This document shows positions 1-13,000 of a stretch of 64,000 bases of DNA, piece by piece (the first letter of the stretch is position 1; each line of letters opens with the position of its first letter). The notes beneath the pieces were generated by a model, which was given only the letters and a program-made list of their open reading frames with translations, did not search any database and was not told the origin of the DNA. This DNA comes from Norana najaformis. Taxonomy: Eukaryota; Annelida; Clitellata; Crassiclitellata; Hormogastridae. The stretch lies in NCBI GenBank assembly GCA_964023275.1, contig OZ029917.1:19148488-19212487 (forward strand), in the 5' to 3' direction. Made by a program: the position numbers and the translations under genes.

Positions 1-364
1 TCATCTGGCCAATATAAGATTACAATTATAAGGTTTGCCTGCATGAACAGTGGCAAAGTTAGCCTTCTAAGGGCCCTTGTGCAAACTGAATGCAACCTCA
101 CCCACCCACCCTCAGTTTTCATGTCTGACTTCTCCGAATTTTCATTACATCACCAGAAGTTAAGGTAGCGCAGTAAATGAAAGCTACTGAAAAATAAGCC
201 TACTTGGCTACTTCAAACATGTATTGGCAATCGAATGCCTAACTTTATGACAATTATTATACTGTAAGGTAATCACAGTCATCCTACTCATAGTGTTCAC
301 AGATGTTTTACTCAGTCACATAAATTACACACTAATTTGCATGCTAAGAATGGTCTACAAAAGG

Positions 365-827
365 AAGTGTAAGTAGTCATCCCCTAAAACGTGCGTTTGG
401 AAGCCTTGCCATGCAAAAATATCCACCACCTTCAAGACATCAACCTGCCTGGCACGCTCGTTTTCAACTGACAAAACAGCCAAATCACAAAGACTTTCTT
501 GAGACATGGAGCCTCATAAGTAGTTCTTTATAAGCTTGAGCTTCGAGAATGATCGTTCACACGCAACTGTCACGGTCGGTAATGTCAGGAACAGCATGTA
601 AGCGTGCAAACTTCCCTGAAAGTGAGTGCTAGTTGTTAACGTAGGACGATTAGAACTTCGGCAACTTCAAACATTGTAGACTTGGTTGCTAACTGTGAAC
701 GAAGGCATATGCAAAATAACAACTGGGCTGGAAACCCCAGGGATATATCAGTCTTGTACTGAACAGCAAGCGTTTCAGCAGCGGCATGCAATTTATCGTT
801 GGATGCAGACACCAGAGTTGATGACAT
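365..827 (-). pseudogene. hAT transposase C-terminus, ZMYM1-like, decayed
   Basis: Read on the minus strand, the stretch translates to a hAT dimerisation-domain signature: a segment ending LPTVTVACERSFSKLKL, then IKNYL, a stop (TGA at 514-516), then GSMSQESLCDLAVLSVEN. This is the conserved end of ZMYM1-type hAT transposases, where CERSFSKLK and the LS-EN helix lie in the RNase-H/dimerisation region. Upstream, 636-827 keeps a second block, including TDISLGFPAQL, that resembles the region just before the dimerisation domain; a stop and a frame change separate the two. The in-frame stop and frame change show it is dead. It probably lies in an intron of the AHNAK-like gene, in the opposite orientation. 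The family call is from recognition and was not checked by search. Confidence 0.75.
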
Positions 828-840
828 GAGAACATTGAAC

Positions 841-3316
841 CTACTCAGAGGTGTTCTCTACGCTAGCCTAAATTATGTTGAAGTTTAATAAGAACAGAGT
901 TCATCTGTAAGTGTCACAAAATATGCTATATTCCAAGATCTTACCTGGTTTGTGGGATTCCGTACCTTGCTGGTGGGAAGGTAGGATGGACAGCTGTTCA
1001 CTTCAGTTGTGAAGGAGAAACATGCCAACTGTACAGAGGTCTTGTTAAGTCAGCTGCTGGGTGACAGAGTGCACTGAAGAATTCAGGAATTTGAAGGATA
1101 TTTTCAGTTGGACGGACTGAAGAAGTAAGGCAGTGACTGAAATGCAAGAAGCCTGAGAAACAGAGAAGTGCTTAGCTTCCCTTTACCTACATCTTTGTAA
1201 GTGGATATATTATATATATAATATATATATAATATAACATATGCTGGTTTGCTAACAAACAATATGCATATATATATATATTAGGTGTTAATGTATAAGC
1301 TGTTTAAAATGCATGCATTTAGAGTATCCATATGCTTTGTGTGTGTGTGCGCGCAGCGTGTGCATGATTGAAGAGTCTATGCCATAGATGTATATATGGT
1401 TTTGAGTATTTCAATAATTCTTGTCTTAATCAAGTCGTGTAGTTGTCATATACGTACAGTTGACATTGATCAAGAAAAGCAAGAAACATAATAATTACAT
1501 AGGTTCAGTTGACACTGAGGAGATATATAATTGAACAGCTGGAGGTCTCATGTACTAAGATTGGTAAGAAATTGGTGATAGTTACATACAGTTCATGTAG
1601 GTAGACATGTAAGCAGATGTCTTTAATACGTAAGGTATTTAAATCATGCCATGGACACTCGGCGGAGTTTAATGTTTGTCTGTGATAGCATATCTTGTGT
1701 ATTGGTTGACAAGCAGAGTTTTTGCAAACTATGTATGGGCACTTATTGAAGGCTGCTTATCTGAATTACTGTGCACGTATTTTGAGAGATTTATTGTACA
1801 TACAAATTTAGCCCTGGGTGGATTGGTGTTGAACCAGAACTTTTGGATTGGTTGACAAATGACACAGAATAATTGCCCAACTTGGCTATGGATGGAATTC
1901 TAACCCAGTCAAGCCCTTTTGGAGTGGCTTCTTCTGCTGTTGCATAAAATGAACAGAGCTGTGCTAAAGCCAGATGCCAGTCTTCTAAAACATCCAATGG
2001 TTGTGCTTTGTGTTCATGAGAGTTTGTTTTGGTGTCTTTTCTGTGTAGGACTGTATGACAGTTGCCGTAAATTATGACCAAGGAAGGGTCTGTGTAAATG
2101 GCAAGTTTTGATAGACATTGTAATAGAACAGAAACTGGGTTTTGTGATAAATTCTCTGTAACTGAATTCACAACAATAAGCAAGCAATGGTCAGATAACT
2201 ACAGAAGTCACTACTGGTAAGCCTCCCACACATACACACAGATTCCTATTCTGAGTTTACAGATCAAGTCATGTTCAGAGTTCCTAGACTGCACTGCATT
2301 ACGAGGAAGGACAGCAGGCACTGAAGTCCGCACCACATGCCAACCTCAGAAGGACCCAGCATTCTCTCAGGTGGAAGGAGATGCTGCATCCGGATATTTC
2401 AAGAAATATTTCTTGAACCACAATGGCTGTGCAGGGCAGGCATTTGTCAACAGGAAAACAACTGGCCATAGAACCTCTGTTATTTGCACTGAACATCACT
2501 CCAGATTCTCCTCACCCTTGCTACACCAAATCCAAGATCTCACAGTTCCAGATGGCAACCTAATAATAATCAAACTTGTTTGAACAGCATGAACGGCACA
2601 ATCAGAAGCAACTGACTTACACTGTCTTAAACAGTTCCATTTTAGCAATGTATAAAATTGAAACTATTTAATTTCATCCAACTACATTAAACTAAATTAT
2701 CAATAGCAAGCTTTAAAGAACAATAACTGTAAATTCTGCACTTAAGACTAACACATGAAGACAGACTGGTCAAGCTGCATTTTTGGCTTTACCAGCTAGC
2801 TAGCCAGCAGGCATCAATTAACTGTCCCATTTAACTCTCCAGTCCGTATTTAGATCTCCACATGTAGTCCCATCCCAGCAGCGACACCGCTATTGTGTTA
2901 TTGTCTACATAGAAACCTCCTGCCTTCTGTCCAAGAACCAAATAAACTACATTTTCGTCAGATTCAGTTATGCTTATTCCTTTGAACTGGTTTTTATGGG
3001 TGTTGAATGCCATCGTTCTTGTCCAAAAATCAGCTGCTGATGGAGATTTATCAACAGCAGACTAAGCACACAACCTGCAGAATTTGCTTTTATCTGTTTC
3101 AACAGATACGTATCATAATTTCCATATAGCACCTACATGTGACATTTAAGTGGTTTTGGTGTGCAGAAGAATTAAACTGTACTCCTTCTGCTCAAGTAAG
3201 CCAAGCTGGTCATTATATATAAGTAAGTAATTAACCTTTATTAGCATCTGACAAGTCAACGAGCATTACACTGCTTAAATCCATTATATACAAACTTAAG
3301 CTAGACTAAACACGAG
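841..3316. other. Upstream intronic or intergenic DNA, no exon recognised
   Basis: AT-rich sequence with AT dinucleotide runs near 1207-1290 and a GT run near 1338-1350. I looked for the missing first half of the PDZ domain (a glycine-rich carboxylate loop followed by a splice donor in phase with 4025) and did not find it. A 130-codon minus-strand ORF at 1791-2183 has no recognisable domain and is not called. Confidence 0.5.
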
Positions 3317-3420
3317 CAAATATAATAGACAGACATGCACAACTAAACATAACTATAGATGTTACATTGATTCACAAGACTATTTTTAAACAGTCTAGAC
3401 TGAACAATAGGCAACATGAG
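3317..3420 (+). repeat. Dispersed repeat, copy 1 (also at 62644-62743)
   Basis: About 100 bp, sharing blocks such as ACATGCACAACTAAA with 62644-62743 in the same orientation. The two copies differ by substitutions and small indels, so this is an old interspersed repeat. It carries no coding sequence that I can see. Confidence 0.6.
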
Positions 3421-4011
3421 AGGATGTCCTGTCTTGCAATTATATGTACACTGCCCAGAGGCACAATAAGAGAGTTGTGTATGCCAGATCCTGCTCAAGA
3501 GAATGACAACTGCCACTCTTCAACCCTTGGGGATCTGCTGGTCCCTTCATTTCACATATCTAATCAAGTGTGTCATGACCTGCCATGTACATATTGCTCC
3601 TTCTTTTTGCATTTAATCATCTGCACATACATGTTGCTGTTCTGTCCGAGCCAACACTTAAGAAACAGTTTACCTGTATTATCAACTTTCAAAATCTGCC
3701 AGGCAGCAATGATTGAAGTGCTACGACAGGCATAAAAGGCACCACTGAAATGTCCACAAGAACACACATTCATGCATACATAAGCTTAATGCCCAAACCA
3801 AAAGGTTGAGACCCTAAACCATACTAAAATTCAGCCACAGGCTCCACTCTACCTTTGCCCTAAACTTAAAATCTTGGTTATTAAAAAAGTACTTGACCTC
3901 TAAACCTCTCAATTAAAAAAAAACAGCAGGCTTTAGGAGTTCATATCAACCCTACCTGAAACATGATCACCTAAAACAAAAACAGATCCACATACAAATT
4001 TCTTAAATAAA

Positions 4012-4024
4012 TCTGTTTTTACAG
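4012..4024 (+). other. Splice acceptor of the giant exon
   Basis: A pyrimidine-rich TCTGTTTTTACAG precedes GTGACCAG. Placing the exon start at 4025 keeps the frame of the giant ORF open and yields GDQITDISIDLEN, the middle of a PDZ domain. An upstream exon must supply the first base of the glycine codon (phase 1). Confidence 0.8.
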
Positions 4025-7000
4025 GTGACCAGATAACAGATATCAGCATTGATTTGGAAAACCTGAGATCTGATGAAGCCAAAAAGCTACTGGCAATGCT
4101 TGCACCTTACCCGATAAAGCTTACTGTGAAAAATTATGCAAAATTACAACTTACAACAAAACTGCCCAATGCAGAATTGACATATCATCCAAAAGGCGAT
4201 TTTGATGCAGACTTACCAAAAGTTAAATGCGATATTGATGCCAACATTGATGCCAATCTCCCTGAAGCAGATCTCAAACTGAAAAAGCCCAAGGCATCGG
4301 GAGATGCAGGCTTTCATATTGGTCTTCCATCGTTTGGAGTAAAAGGTCCTAAAGTAGAAGGCGATTTTGATGCAGACATTCCGAAAGTCAAAGGGGATCT
4401 TGATGTCGATCTTCCCGATGCAGACGTCAAGCTCAAGAAACCAAAAGGCTCTGGTGGGTTCAACATAGGACTTCCATCATTTGGAATGAAAGGAAAAGGA
4501 CCAAAAGTGGAAGGTGATTTTGATGCAGACTTACCAAAAGTTAAATGCGATACTGATGCCAACTTTCAAGCCAATCTCCCCGAAGCAGATCTCAAACTGA
4601 AAAAGCCCAAGGCATCGGGAGATGCAGGCTTTCATATTGGTGTTCCATCGTTTGGAGTAAAAGGTCCTAAAGTAGAAGGCGATTTTGATGCAGACATTCC
4701 GAAAGTCAAAGGGGATCTTGATGTCGATCTTCCCGATGCAGACGTCAAGCTCAAGAAACCAAAAGGCTCTGGTGGGTTCAACATAGGACTTCCATCATTT
4801 GGAATGAAAGGAAAAGGACCAAAAATGGAAGGTGATTTTGATGCAGACTTACCAAAAGTTAAATGCGATATTGATGCCAACATTGATGCCAATCTCCCTG
4901 AAGCAGATCTCAAACTGAAAAAGCCAACGGCATCGGGAGATGCAGGCTTTCATATTGGTCTTCCATCGTTTGGAGTAAAAGGTCCTAAAGTAGAAGGCGA
5001 TTTTGATGCGGACATTCCGAAAGTCAAAGGGGATCTTGATGTCGATCTTCCCGATGCAGACGTCAAGCTCAAGAAACCAAAAGGCTCTGGTGGGTTCAAC
5101 ATAGGACTTCCATCATTTGGAATGAAAGGAAAAGGACCAAAAGTGGAAGGTGATTTTGATGCAGACTTACCAAAAGTTAAATGCGATACTGATGCCAACT
5201 TTCAAGCCAATCTCCCCGAAGCAGATCTCAAACTGAAAAAGCCCAAGGCATCGGGAGATGGAGGCTTTCACATTGGTCTTCCATCATTTGGAGTAAAAGG
5301 TCCTAAAGTAGAAGGCGATTTTGATGCGGACATTCCGAAAGTCAAAGGGGATCTTGATGTCGATCTTCCCGATGCAGACGTCAAGCTCAAGAAACCAAAA
5401 GGCTCTGGTGGGTTCAACATAGGACTTCCATCATTTGGAATGAAAGAAAAAGGACCAAAAGTGGAAGGTGATTTTGATGCAGACTTACCAAAAGTTAAAT
5501 GCGATATTGATGCCAACATTGATGCCAATCTCCCTGAAGCAGATCTCAAACTGAAAAAGCCAACGGCATCGGGAGATGCAGGCTTTCATATTGGTGTTCC
5601 ATCGTTTGGAGTAAAAGGTCCTAAAGTAGAAGGCGATATTGATGCGGACATTCCGAAAGTCAAAGGGGATCTTGATGTCGATCTTCCCGATGCAGACGTC
5701 AAGCTCAAGAAACCAAAAGGCTCTGGTGGGTTCAACATAGGACTTCCATCATTTGGAATGAAAGGAAAAGGACCAAAAGTGGAAGGTGATTTTGATGCAG
5801 ACTTACCAAAAGTTAAATGCGATATTGATGCCAACATTGATGCCAATCTCCCTGAAGCAGATCTCAAACTGAAAAAGCCCAAGGCATCCGGAGATGGAGG
5901 CTTTCATATTGGTGTCCCGTCATTTGGACTTAAAGGTCCTAAAGTAGAAGGCGATTTTGATGCAGACATTCCGAAAGTCAAAGGGGATTTTGATGTCGAT
6001 CTTCCCGATGCAGACGTCAAGCTCAAGAAACCAAAAGGCTCTGGTGGGTTCAACATAGGACTTCCATCATTTGGAATGAAAGGAAAAGGACCAAAAATGG
6101 AAGGTGATTTTGATGCAGACTTACCAAAAGTTAAATGCGATATTGATGCCAACATTGATGCCAATCTCCCCGAAGCAGATCTCAAACTGAAAAAGCCCAA
6201 GGCATCGGGAGATGGAGGCTTTCATATTGGTGTTCCATCGTTTGGAGTAAAAGGTCCTAAAGTAGAAGGCGATTTTGATGCAGACATTCAGAAAGTCAAA
6301 GGGGATCTTGATGTCGATCTTCCCGATGCAGACGTCAAGCTCAAGAAACCAAAAGGCTCTGGTGGGTTCAACATAGGACTTCCATCATTTGGAATGAAAG
6401 GAAAAGGACCAAAAGTGGAAGGTGATTTTGATGCAGACTTACCAAAAGTTAAATGCGATACTGATGCCAACTTTCAAGCCAATCTCCCCGAAGCAGATCT
6501 CAAACTGAAAAAGCCCAAGGCATCGGGAGATGGAGGCTTTCATATTGGTCTTCCATCGTTTGGAGTAAAAGGTCCTAAAGTAGAAGGCGATTTTGATGCG
6601 GACATTCAGAAAGTCAAAGGGGATCTTGATGTCGATCTTCCCGATGCAGACGTCAAGCTCAAGAAACCAAAAGGCTCTGGTGGGTTCAATATAGGACTTC
6701 CATCATTTGGAATGAAAGGAAAAGGACCAAAAGTGGAAGGTGATTTTGATGCAGACTTACCAAAAGTTAAATGCGATACTGATGCCAACTTTCAAGCCAA
6801 TCTCCCCGAAGCAGATCTCAAACTGAAAAAGCCCAAGGCATCGGGAGATGCAGGCTTTCATATTGGTGTTCCATCGTTTGGAGTAAAAGGTCCTAAAGTA
6901 GAAGGCGATTTTGATGCAGACATTCCGAAAGTCAAAGGGGTTCTTGATGTCGATCTTCCCGATGCAGACGTCAAGCTCAAGAAACCAAAAGGCTCTGGTG

Positions 7001-10000
7001 GGTTCAACATAGGACTTCCATCATTTGGAATGAAAGGAAAAGGACCAAAAGTGGAAGGTGATTTTGATGCAGACTTACCAAAAGTTAAATGCGATACTGA
7101 TGCCGACTTTCAAGCCAATCTCCCCGAAGCAGATCTCAAACTGAAAAAGCCCAAGGCATCGGGAGATGGAGGCTTTCATATTGGTGTTCCATCGTTTGGA
7201 GTAAAAGGTCCAAAAGTAGAAGGCGATTTTGATGCAGACATTCCGAAAGTCAAAGGGGATCTTGATGTCGATCTTCCCGATGCAGACGTCAAGCTCAAGA
7301 AACCAAAAGGCTCTGGTGGGTTCAACATAGGACTTCCATCATTTGGAATGAAAGGAAAAGGACCAAAAGTGGAAGGTGATTTTGATGCAGACTTACCAAA
7401 AGTTAAATGCGATATTGATGCCAACATTGATGCCAATCTCCCTGAAGCAGATCTCAAACTGAAAAAGCCCAAGGCATCCGGAGATGGAGGCTTTCATATT
7501 GGTGTCCCGTCATTTGGACTTAAAGGTCCTAAAGTAGAAGGCGATTTTGATGCAGACATTCCGAAAGTCAAAGGGGATTTTGATGTCGATCTTCCCGATG
7601 CAGACGTCAAGCTCAAGAAACCAAAAGGCTCTGGTGGGTTCAACATAGGACTTCCATCATTTGGAATGAAAGGAAAAGGACCAAAAGTGGAAGGTGATTT
7701 TGATGCAGACTTACCAAAAGTTAAATGCGATACTGATGCCAACTTTCAAGCCAATCTCCCCGAAGCAGATCTCAAACTGAAAAAGCCCAAGGCATCGGGA
7801 GATGGAGGCTTTCACATTGGTCTTCCATCATTTGGAGTAAAAGGTCCTAAAGTAGAAGGCGATTTTGATGCGGACATTCCGAAAGTCAAAGGGGATCTTG
7901 ATGTCGATCTTCCCGATGCAGACGTCAAGCTCAAGAAACCAAAAGGCTCTGGTGGGTTCAACATAGGACTTCCATCATTTGGAATGAAAGGAAAAGGACC
8001 AAAAGTGGAAGGTGATTTTGATGCAGACTTACCAAAAGTTAAATGCGATACTGATGCCAACATTGATGCCAATCTCCCCGAAGCAGATCTCAAACTGAAA
8101 AAGCCCAAGGCATCGGGAGATGCAGGCTTTCATATTGGTGTTCCATCGTTTGGAGTAAAAGGTCCTAAAGTAGAAGGCGATTTTGATGCAGATATTCCGA
8201 AAGTCAAAGGGGATCTTGATGTCGATCTTCCCGATGCAGACGTCAAGCTCAAGAAACCAAAAGGCTCTGGTGGGTTCAACATAGGACTTCCATCATTTGG
8301 AATGAAAGGAAAAGGACCAAAAGTGGAAGGTGATTTTGATGCAGACTTACCAAAAGTTAAATGCGATACTGATGCCAACTTTCAAGCCAATCTCCCCGAA
8401 GCAGATCTCAAACTGAAAAAGCCCAAGGCATCGGGAGATGGAGGCTTTCATATTGGTGTTCCATCGTTTGGAGTAAAAGGTCCTAAAGTAGAAGGCGATT
8501 TTGATGCAGACATTCCGAAAGTCAAGGGGGATCTTGATGTCGATCTTCCCGATGCAGACGTCAAGCTCAAGAAACCAAAAGGCTCTGGTGGGTTCAACAT
8601 AGGACTTCCATCATTTGGAATGAAAGGAAAAGGACCAAAAGTGGAAGGTGATTTTGATGCAGACTTACCAAAAGTTAAATACGATACTGATGCCAACATT
8701 GATGCCAATCTCCCTGAAGCAGATCTCAAACTGAAAAAGCCCAAGGCATCGGGAGATGGAGGCTTTCATATTGGTCGTCCATCATTTGGACTTAAAGGTC
8801 CTAAAGTGGAAGGCGATTTTGATGCGGACATTCCGAAAGTCAAAGGGGATCTTGATGTCGATCTTCCCGATGCAGACGTCAAGCTCAAGAAACCAAAAGG
8901 CTCTGGTGGGTTCAACATAGGACTTCCATCATTTGGAATGAAAGGAAAAGAACCAAAAATGGAAGGTGATTTTGATGCAGACTTACCAAAAGTTAAATGC
9001 GATATTGACGCCAACATTGATGCCAATCTCCCCGAAGCAGATCTCAAACTGAAAAAGCCCAAGGCATCGGGAGATGGAGGCTTTCACATTGGTCTTCCAT
9101 CATTTGGAGTAAAAGGTCCTAAAGTAGAAGGCGATTTTGATGCAGACATTCCGAAAGTCAAAGGGGATCTTGATGTCGATCTTCCCGATGCAGACGTCAA
9201 GCTCAAGAAACCAAAAGGCTCTGGTGGGTTCAACATAGGACTTCCATCATTTGGAATGAAAGGAAAAGGACCAAAAGTGGAAGGTGATTTTGATGCAGAC
9301 TTACCAAAAGTTAAATGCGATACTGATGCCAACTTTCAAGCCAATCTCCCTGAAGCAGATCTCAAACTGAAAAAGCCCAAGGCATCGGGAGATGCAGGCT
9401 TTCATATTGGTCTTCCATCGTTTGGAGTAAAAGGTCCTAAAGTAGAAGGCGATTTTGATGCGGACATTCCGAAAGTCAAAGGGGATCTTGATGTCGATCT
9501 TCCCGATGCAGACGTCAAGCTCAAGAAACCAAAAGGCTCTGGTGGGTTCAACATAGGACTTCCATCATTTGGAATGAAAGGAAAAGGACCAAAAGTGGAA
9601 GGTGATTTTGATGCAGACTTACCAAAAGTTAAATGCGATACTGATGCCAACTTTCAAGCCAATCTCCCTGAAGCAGATCTCAAACTGAAAAAGCCCAAGG
9701 CATCGGGAGATGGAGGCTTTCACATTGGTCTTCCATCATTTGGAGTAAAAGGTCCTAAAGTAGAAGGCGATTTTGATGCGGACATTCCGAAAGTCAAAGG
9801 GGATCTTGATGTCGATCTTCCCGATGCAGACGTCAAGCTCAAGAAACCAAAAGGCTCTGGTGGGTTCAACATAGGACTTCCATCATTTGGAATGAAAGGA
9901 AAAGGACCAAAAGTGGAAGGTGATTTTGATGCAGACTTACCAAAAGTTAAATGCGATATTGATGCCAACATTGATGCCAATCTCCCTGAAGCAGATCTCA

Positions 10001-13000
10001 AACTGAAAAAGCCCAAGGCATCGGGAGATGCAGGCTTTCATATTGGTCTTCCATCATTTGGACTTAAAGGTCCTAAAGTAGAAGGCGATTTTGATGCAGA
10101 CATTCCGAAAGTCAAAGGGGATCTTGATGTCGATCTTCCCGATGCAGACGTCAAGCTCAAGAAACCAAAAGGCTCTGGTGGGTTCAACATAGGACTTCCA
10201 TCATTTGGAATGAAAGGAAAAGGACCAAAAGTGGAAGGTGATTTTGATGCAGACTTACCAAAAGTTAAATGCGATACTGATGCCAACATTGATGCCAATC
10301 TCCCCGAAGCAGATCTCAAACTGAAAAAGCCCAAGGCATCCGGAGATGCAGGCTTTCATATTGGTCTTCCATCGTTTGGAGTAAAAGGTCCTAAAGTAGA
10401 AGGCGATTTTGATGCAGACATTCCGAAAGTCAAAGGGGATCTTGATGTCGATCTTCCCGATGCAGACGTCAAGCTCAAGAAACCAAAAGGCTCTGGTGGG
10501 TTCAACATAGGACTTCCATCATTTGGAATGAAAGGAAAAGGACCAAAAGTGGAAGGTGATTTTGATGCAGACTTACCAAAAGTTAAATGCGATACTGATG
10601 CCAACTTTCAAGCCAATCTCCCTGAAGCAGATCTCAAACTGAAAAAGCCCAAGGCATCGGGAGATGGAGGCTTTCACATTGGTCTTCCATCATTTGGAGT
10701 AAAAGGTCCTAAAGTAGAAGGCGATTTTGATGCGGACATTCCGAAAGTCAAAGGGGATCTTGATGTCGATCTTCCCGATGCAGACGTCAAGCTCAAGAAA
10801 CCAAAAGGCTCTGGTGGGTTCAACATAGGACTTCCATCATTTGGAATGAAAGGAAAAGGACCAAAAGTGGAAGGTGATTTTGATGCAGACTTACCAAAAG
10901 TTAAATGCGATATTGATGCCAACATTGATGCCAATCTCCCTGAAGCAGATCTCAAACTGAAAAAGCCCAAGGCATCGGGAGATGCAGGCTTTCATATTGG
11001 TCTTCCATCATTTGGACTTAAAGGTCCTAAAGTAGAAGGCGATTTTGATGCAGACATTCCGAAAGTCAAAGGGGATCTTGATGTCGATCTTCCCGATGCA
11101 GACGTCAAGCTCAAGAAACCAAAAGGCTCTGGTGGGTTCAACATAGGACTTCCATCATTTGGAATGAAAGGAAAAGGACCAAAAGTGGAAGGTGATTTTG
11201 ATGCAGACTTACCAAAAGTTAAATGCGATACTGATGCCAACATTGATGCCAATCTCCCCGAAGCAGATCTCAAACTGAAAAAGCCCAAGGCATCCGGAGA
11301 TGCAGGCTTTCATATTGGTCTTCCATCGTTTGGAGTAAAAGGTCCTAAAGTAGAAGGCGATTTTGATGCAGACATTCCGAAAGTCAAAGGGGATCTTGAT
11401 GTCGATCTTCCCGATGCAGACGTCAAGCTCAAGAAACCAAAAGGCTCTGGTGGGTTCAACATAGGACTTCCATCATTTGGAATGAAAGGAAAAGGACCAA
11501 AAGTGGAAGGAGATTTTGATGCAGACTTACCAAAAGTTAAATGCGATATTGATGCCAACATTGATGCCAATCTCCCTGAAGCAGATCTCAAACTGAAAAA
11601 GCCCAAGGCATCGGGAGATGGAGGCTTTCATATTGGTGTTCCATCGTTTGGAGTAAAAGGTCCAAAAGTAGAAGGCGATTTTGATGCAGACATTCCGAAA
11701 GTCAAAGGGGATCTTGATGTCGATCTTCCCGATGCAGACGTCAAGCTCAAGAAACCAAAAGGCTCTGGTGGGTTCAACATAGGACTTCCATCATTTGGAA
11801 TGAAAGGAAAAGAACCAAAAGTGGAAGGTGATTTTGATGCAGACTTACCAAAAGTTAAATGCGATATTGATGCCAACATTGATGCCAATCTCCCTGAAGC
11901 AGATCTCAAACTGAAAAAGCCCAAGGCATCCGGAGATGGAGGCTTTCATATTGGTCGTCCATCATTTGGACTTAAAGGTCCTAAAGTAGAAGGCGATTTT
12001 GATGCAGACATTCCGAAAGTCAAAGGGGATCTTGATGTCGATCTTCCCGATGCAGACGTCAAGCTCAAGAAACCAAAAGGCTCTGGTGGGTTCAACATAG
12101 GACTTCCATCATTTGGAATGAAAGGAAAAGGACCAAAAGTGGAAGGTGATTTTGATGCAGACTTACCAAAAGTTAAATACGATACTGATGCCAACATTGA
12201 TGCCAATCTCCCTGAAGCAGATCTCAAACTGAAAAAGCCCAAGGCATCGGGAGATGGAGGCTTTCATATTGGTCGTCCATCATTTGGACTTAAAGGTCCT
12301 AAAGTGGAAGGCGATTTTGATGCGGACATTCCGAAAGTCAAAGGGGATCTTGATGTCGATCTTCCCGATGCAGACGTCAAGCTCAAGAAACCAAAAGGCT
12401 CTGGTGGGTTCAACATAGGACTTCCATCATTTGGAATGAAAGGAAAAGGACCAAAAGTGGAAGGTGATTTTGATGCAGACTTACCAAAAGTTAAATGCGA
12501 TATTGATGCCAACATTGATGCCAATCTCCCTGAAGCAGATCTCAAACTGAAAAAGCCCAAGGCATCGGGAGATGCAGGCTTTCATATTGGTCTTCCATCG
12601 TTTGGAGTAAAAGGTCCTAAAGTAGAAGGCGATTTTGATGCGGACATTCCGAAAGTCAAAGGGGATCTTGATGTCGATCTTCCCGATGCAGACGTCAAGC
12701 TCAAGAAACCAAAAGGCTCTGGTGGGTTCAACATAGGACTTCCATCATTTGGAATGAAAGGAAAAGGACCAAAAGTGGAAGGTGATTTTGATGCAGACTT
12801 ACCAAAAGTTAAATGCGATACTGATGCCAACTTTCAAGCCAATCTCCCTGAAGCAGATCTCAAACTGAAAAAGCCCAAGGCATCGGGAGATGGAGGCTTT
12901 CACATTGGTCTTCCATCATTTGGAGTAAAAGGTCCTAAAGTAGAAGGCGATTTTGATGCGGACATTCCGAAAGTCAAAGGGGATCTTGATGTCGATCTTC

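Noticed and set aside
1791..2183. 130-codon minus-strand ORF in the presumed intron
   Set aside because: No family recognised and nothing else supports it. It could be old TE sequence.
4054..4056. TTG at 4054 as the translation start of the giant protein
   Set aside because: The frame is open upstream to a good splice acceptor at 4024, and the residues before it complete PDZ sequence. This is an internal exon start, not an initiator.
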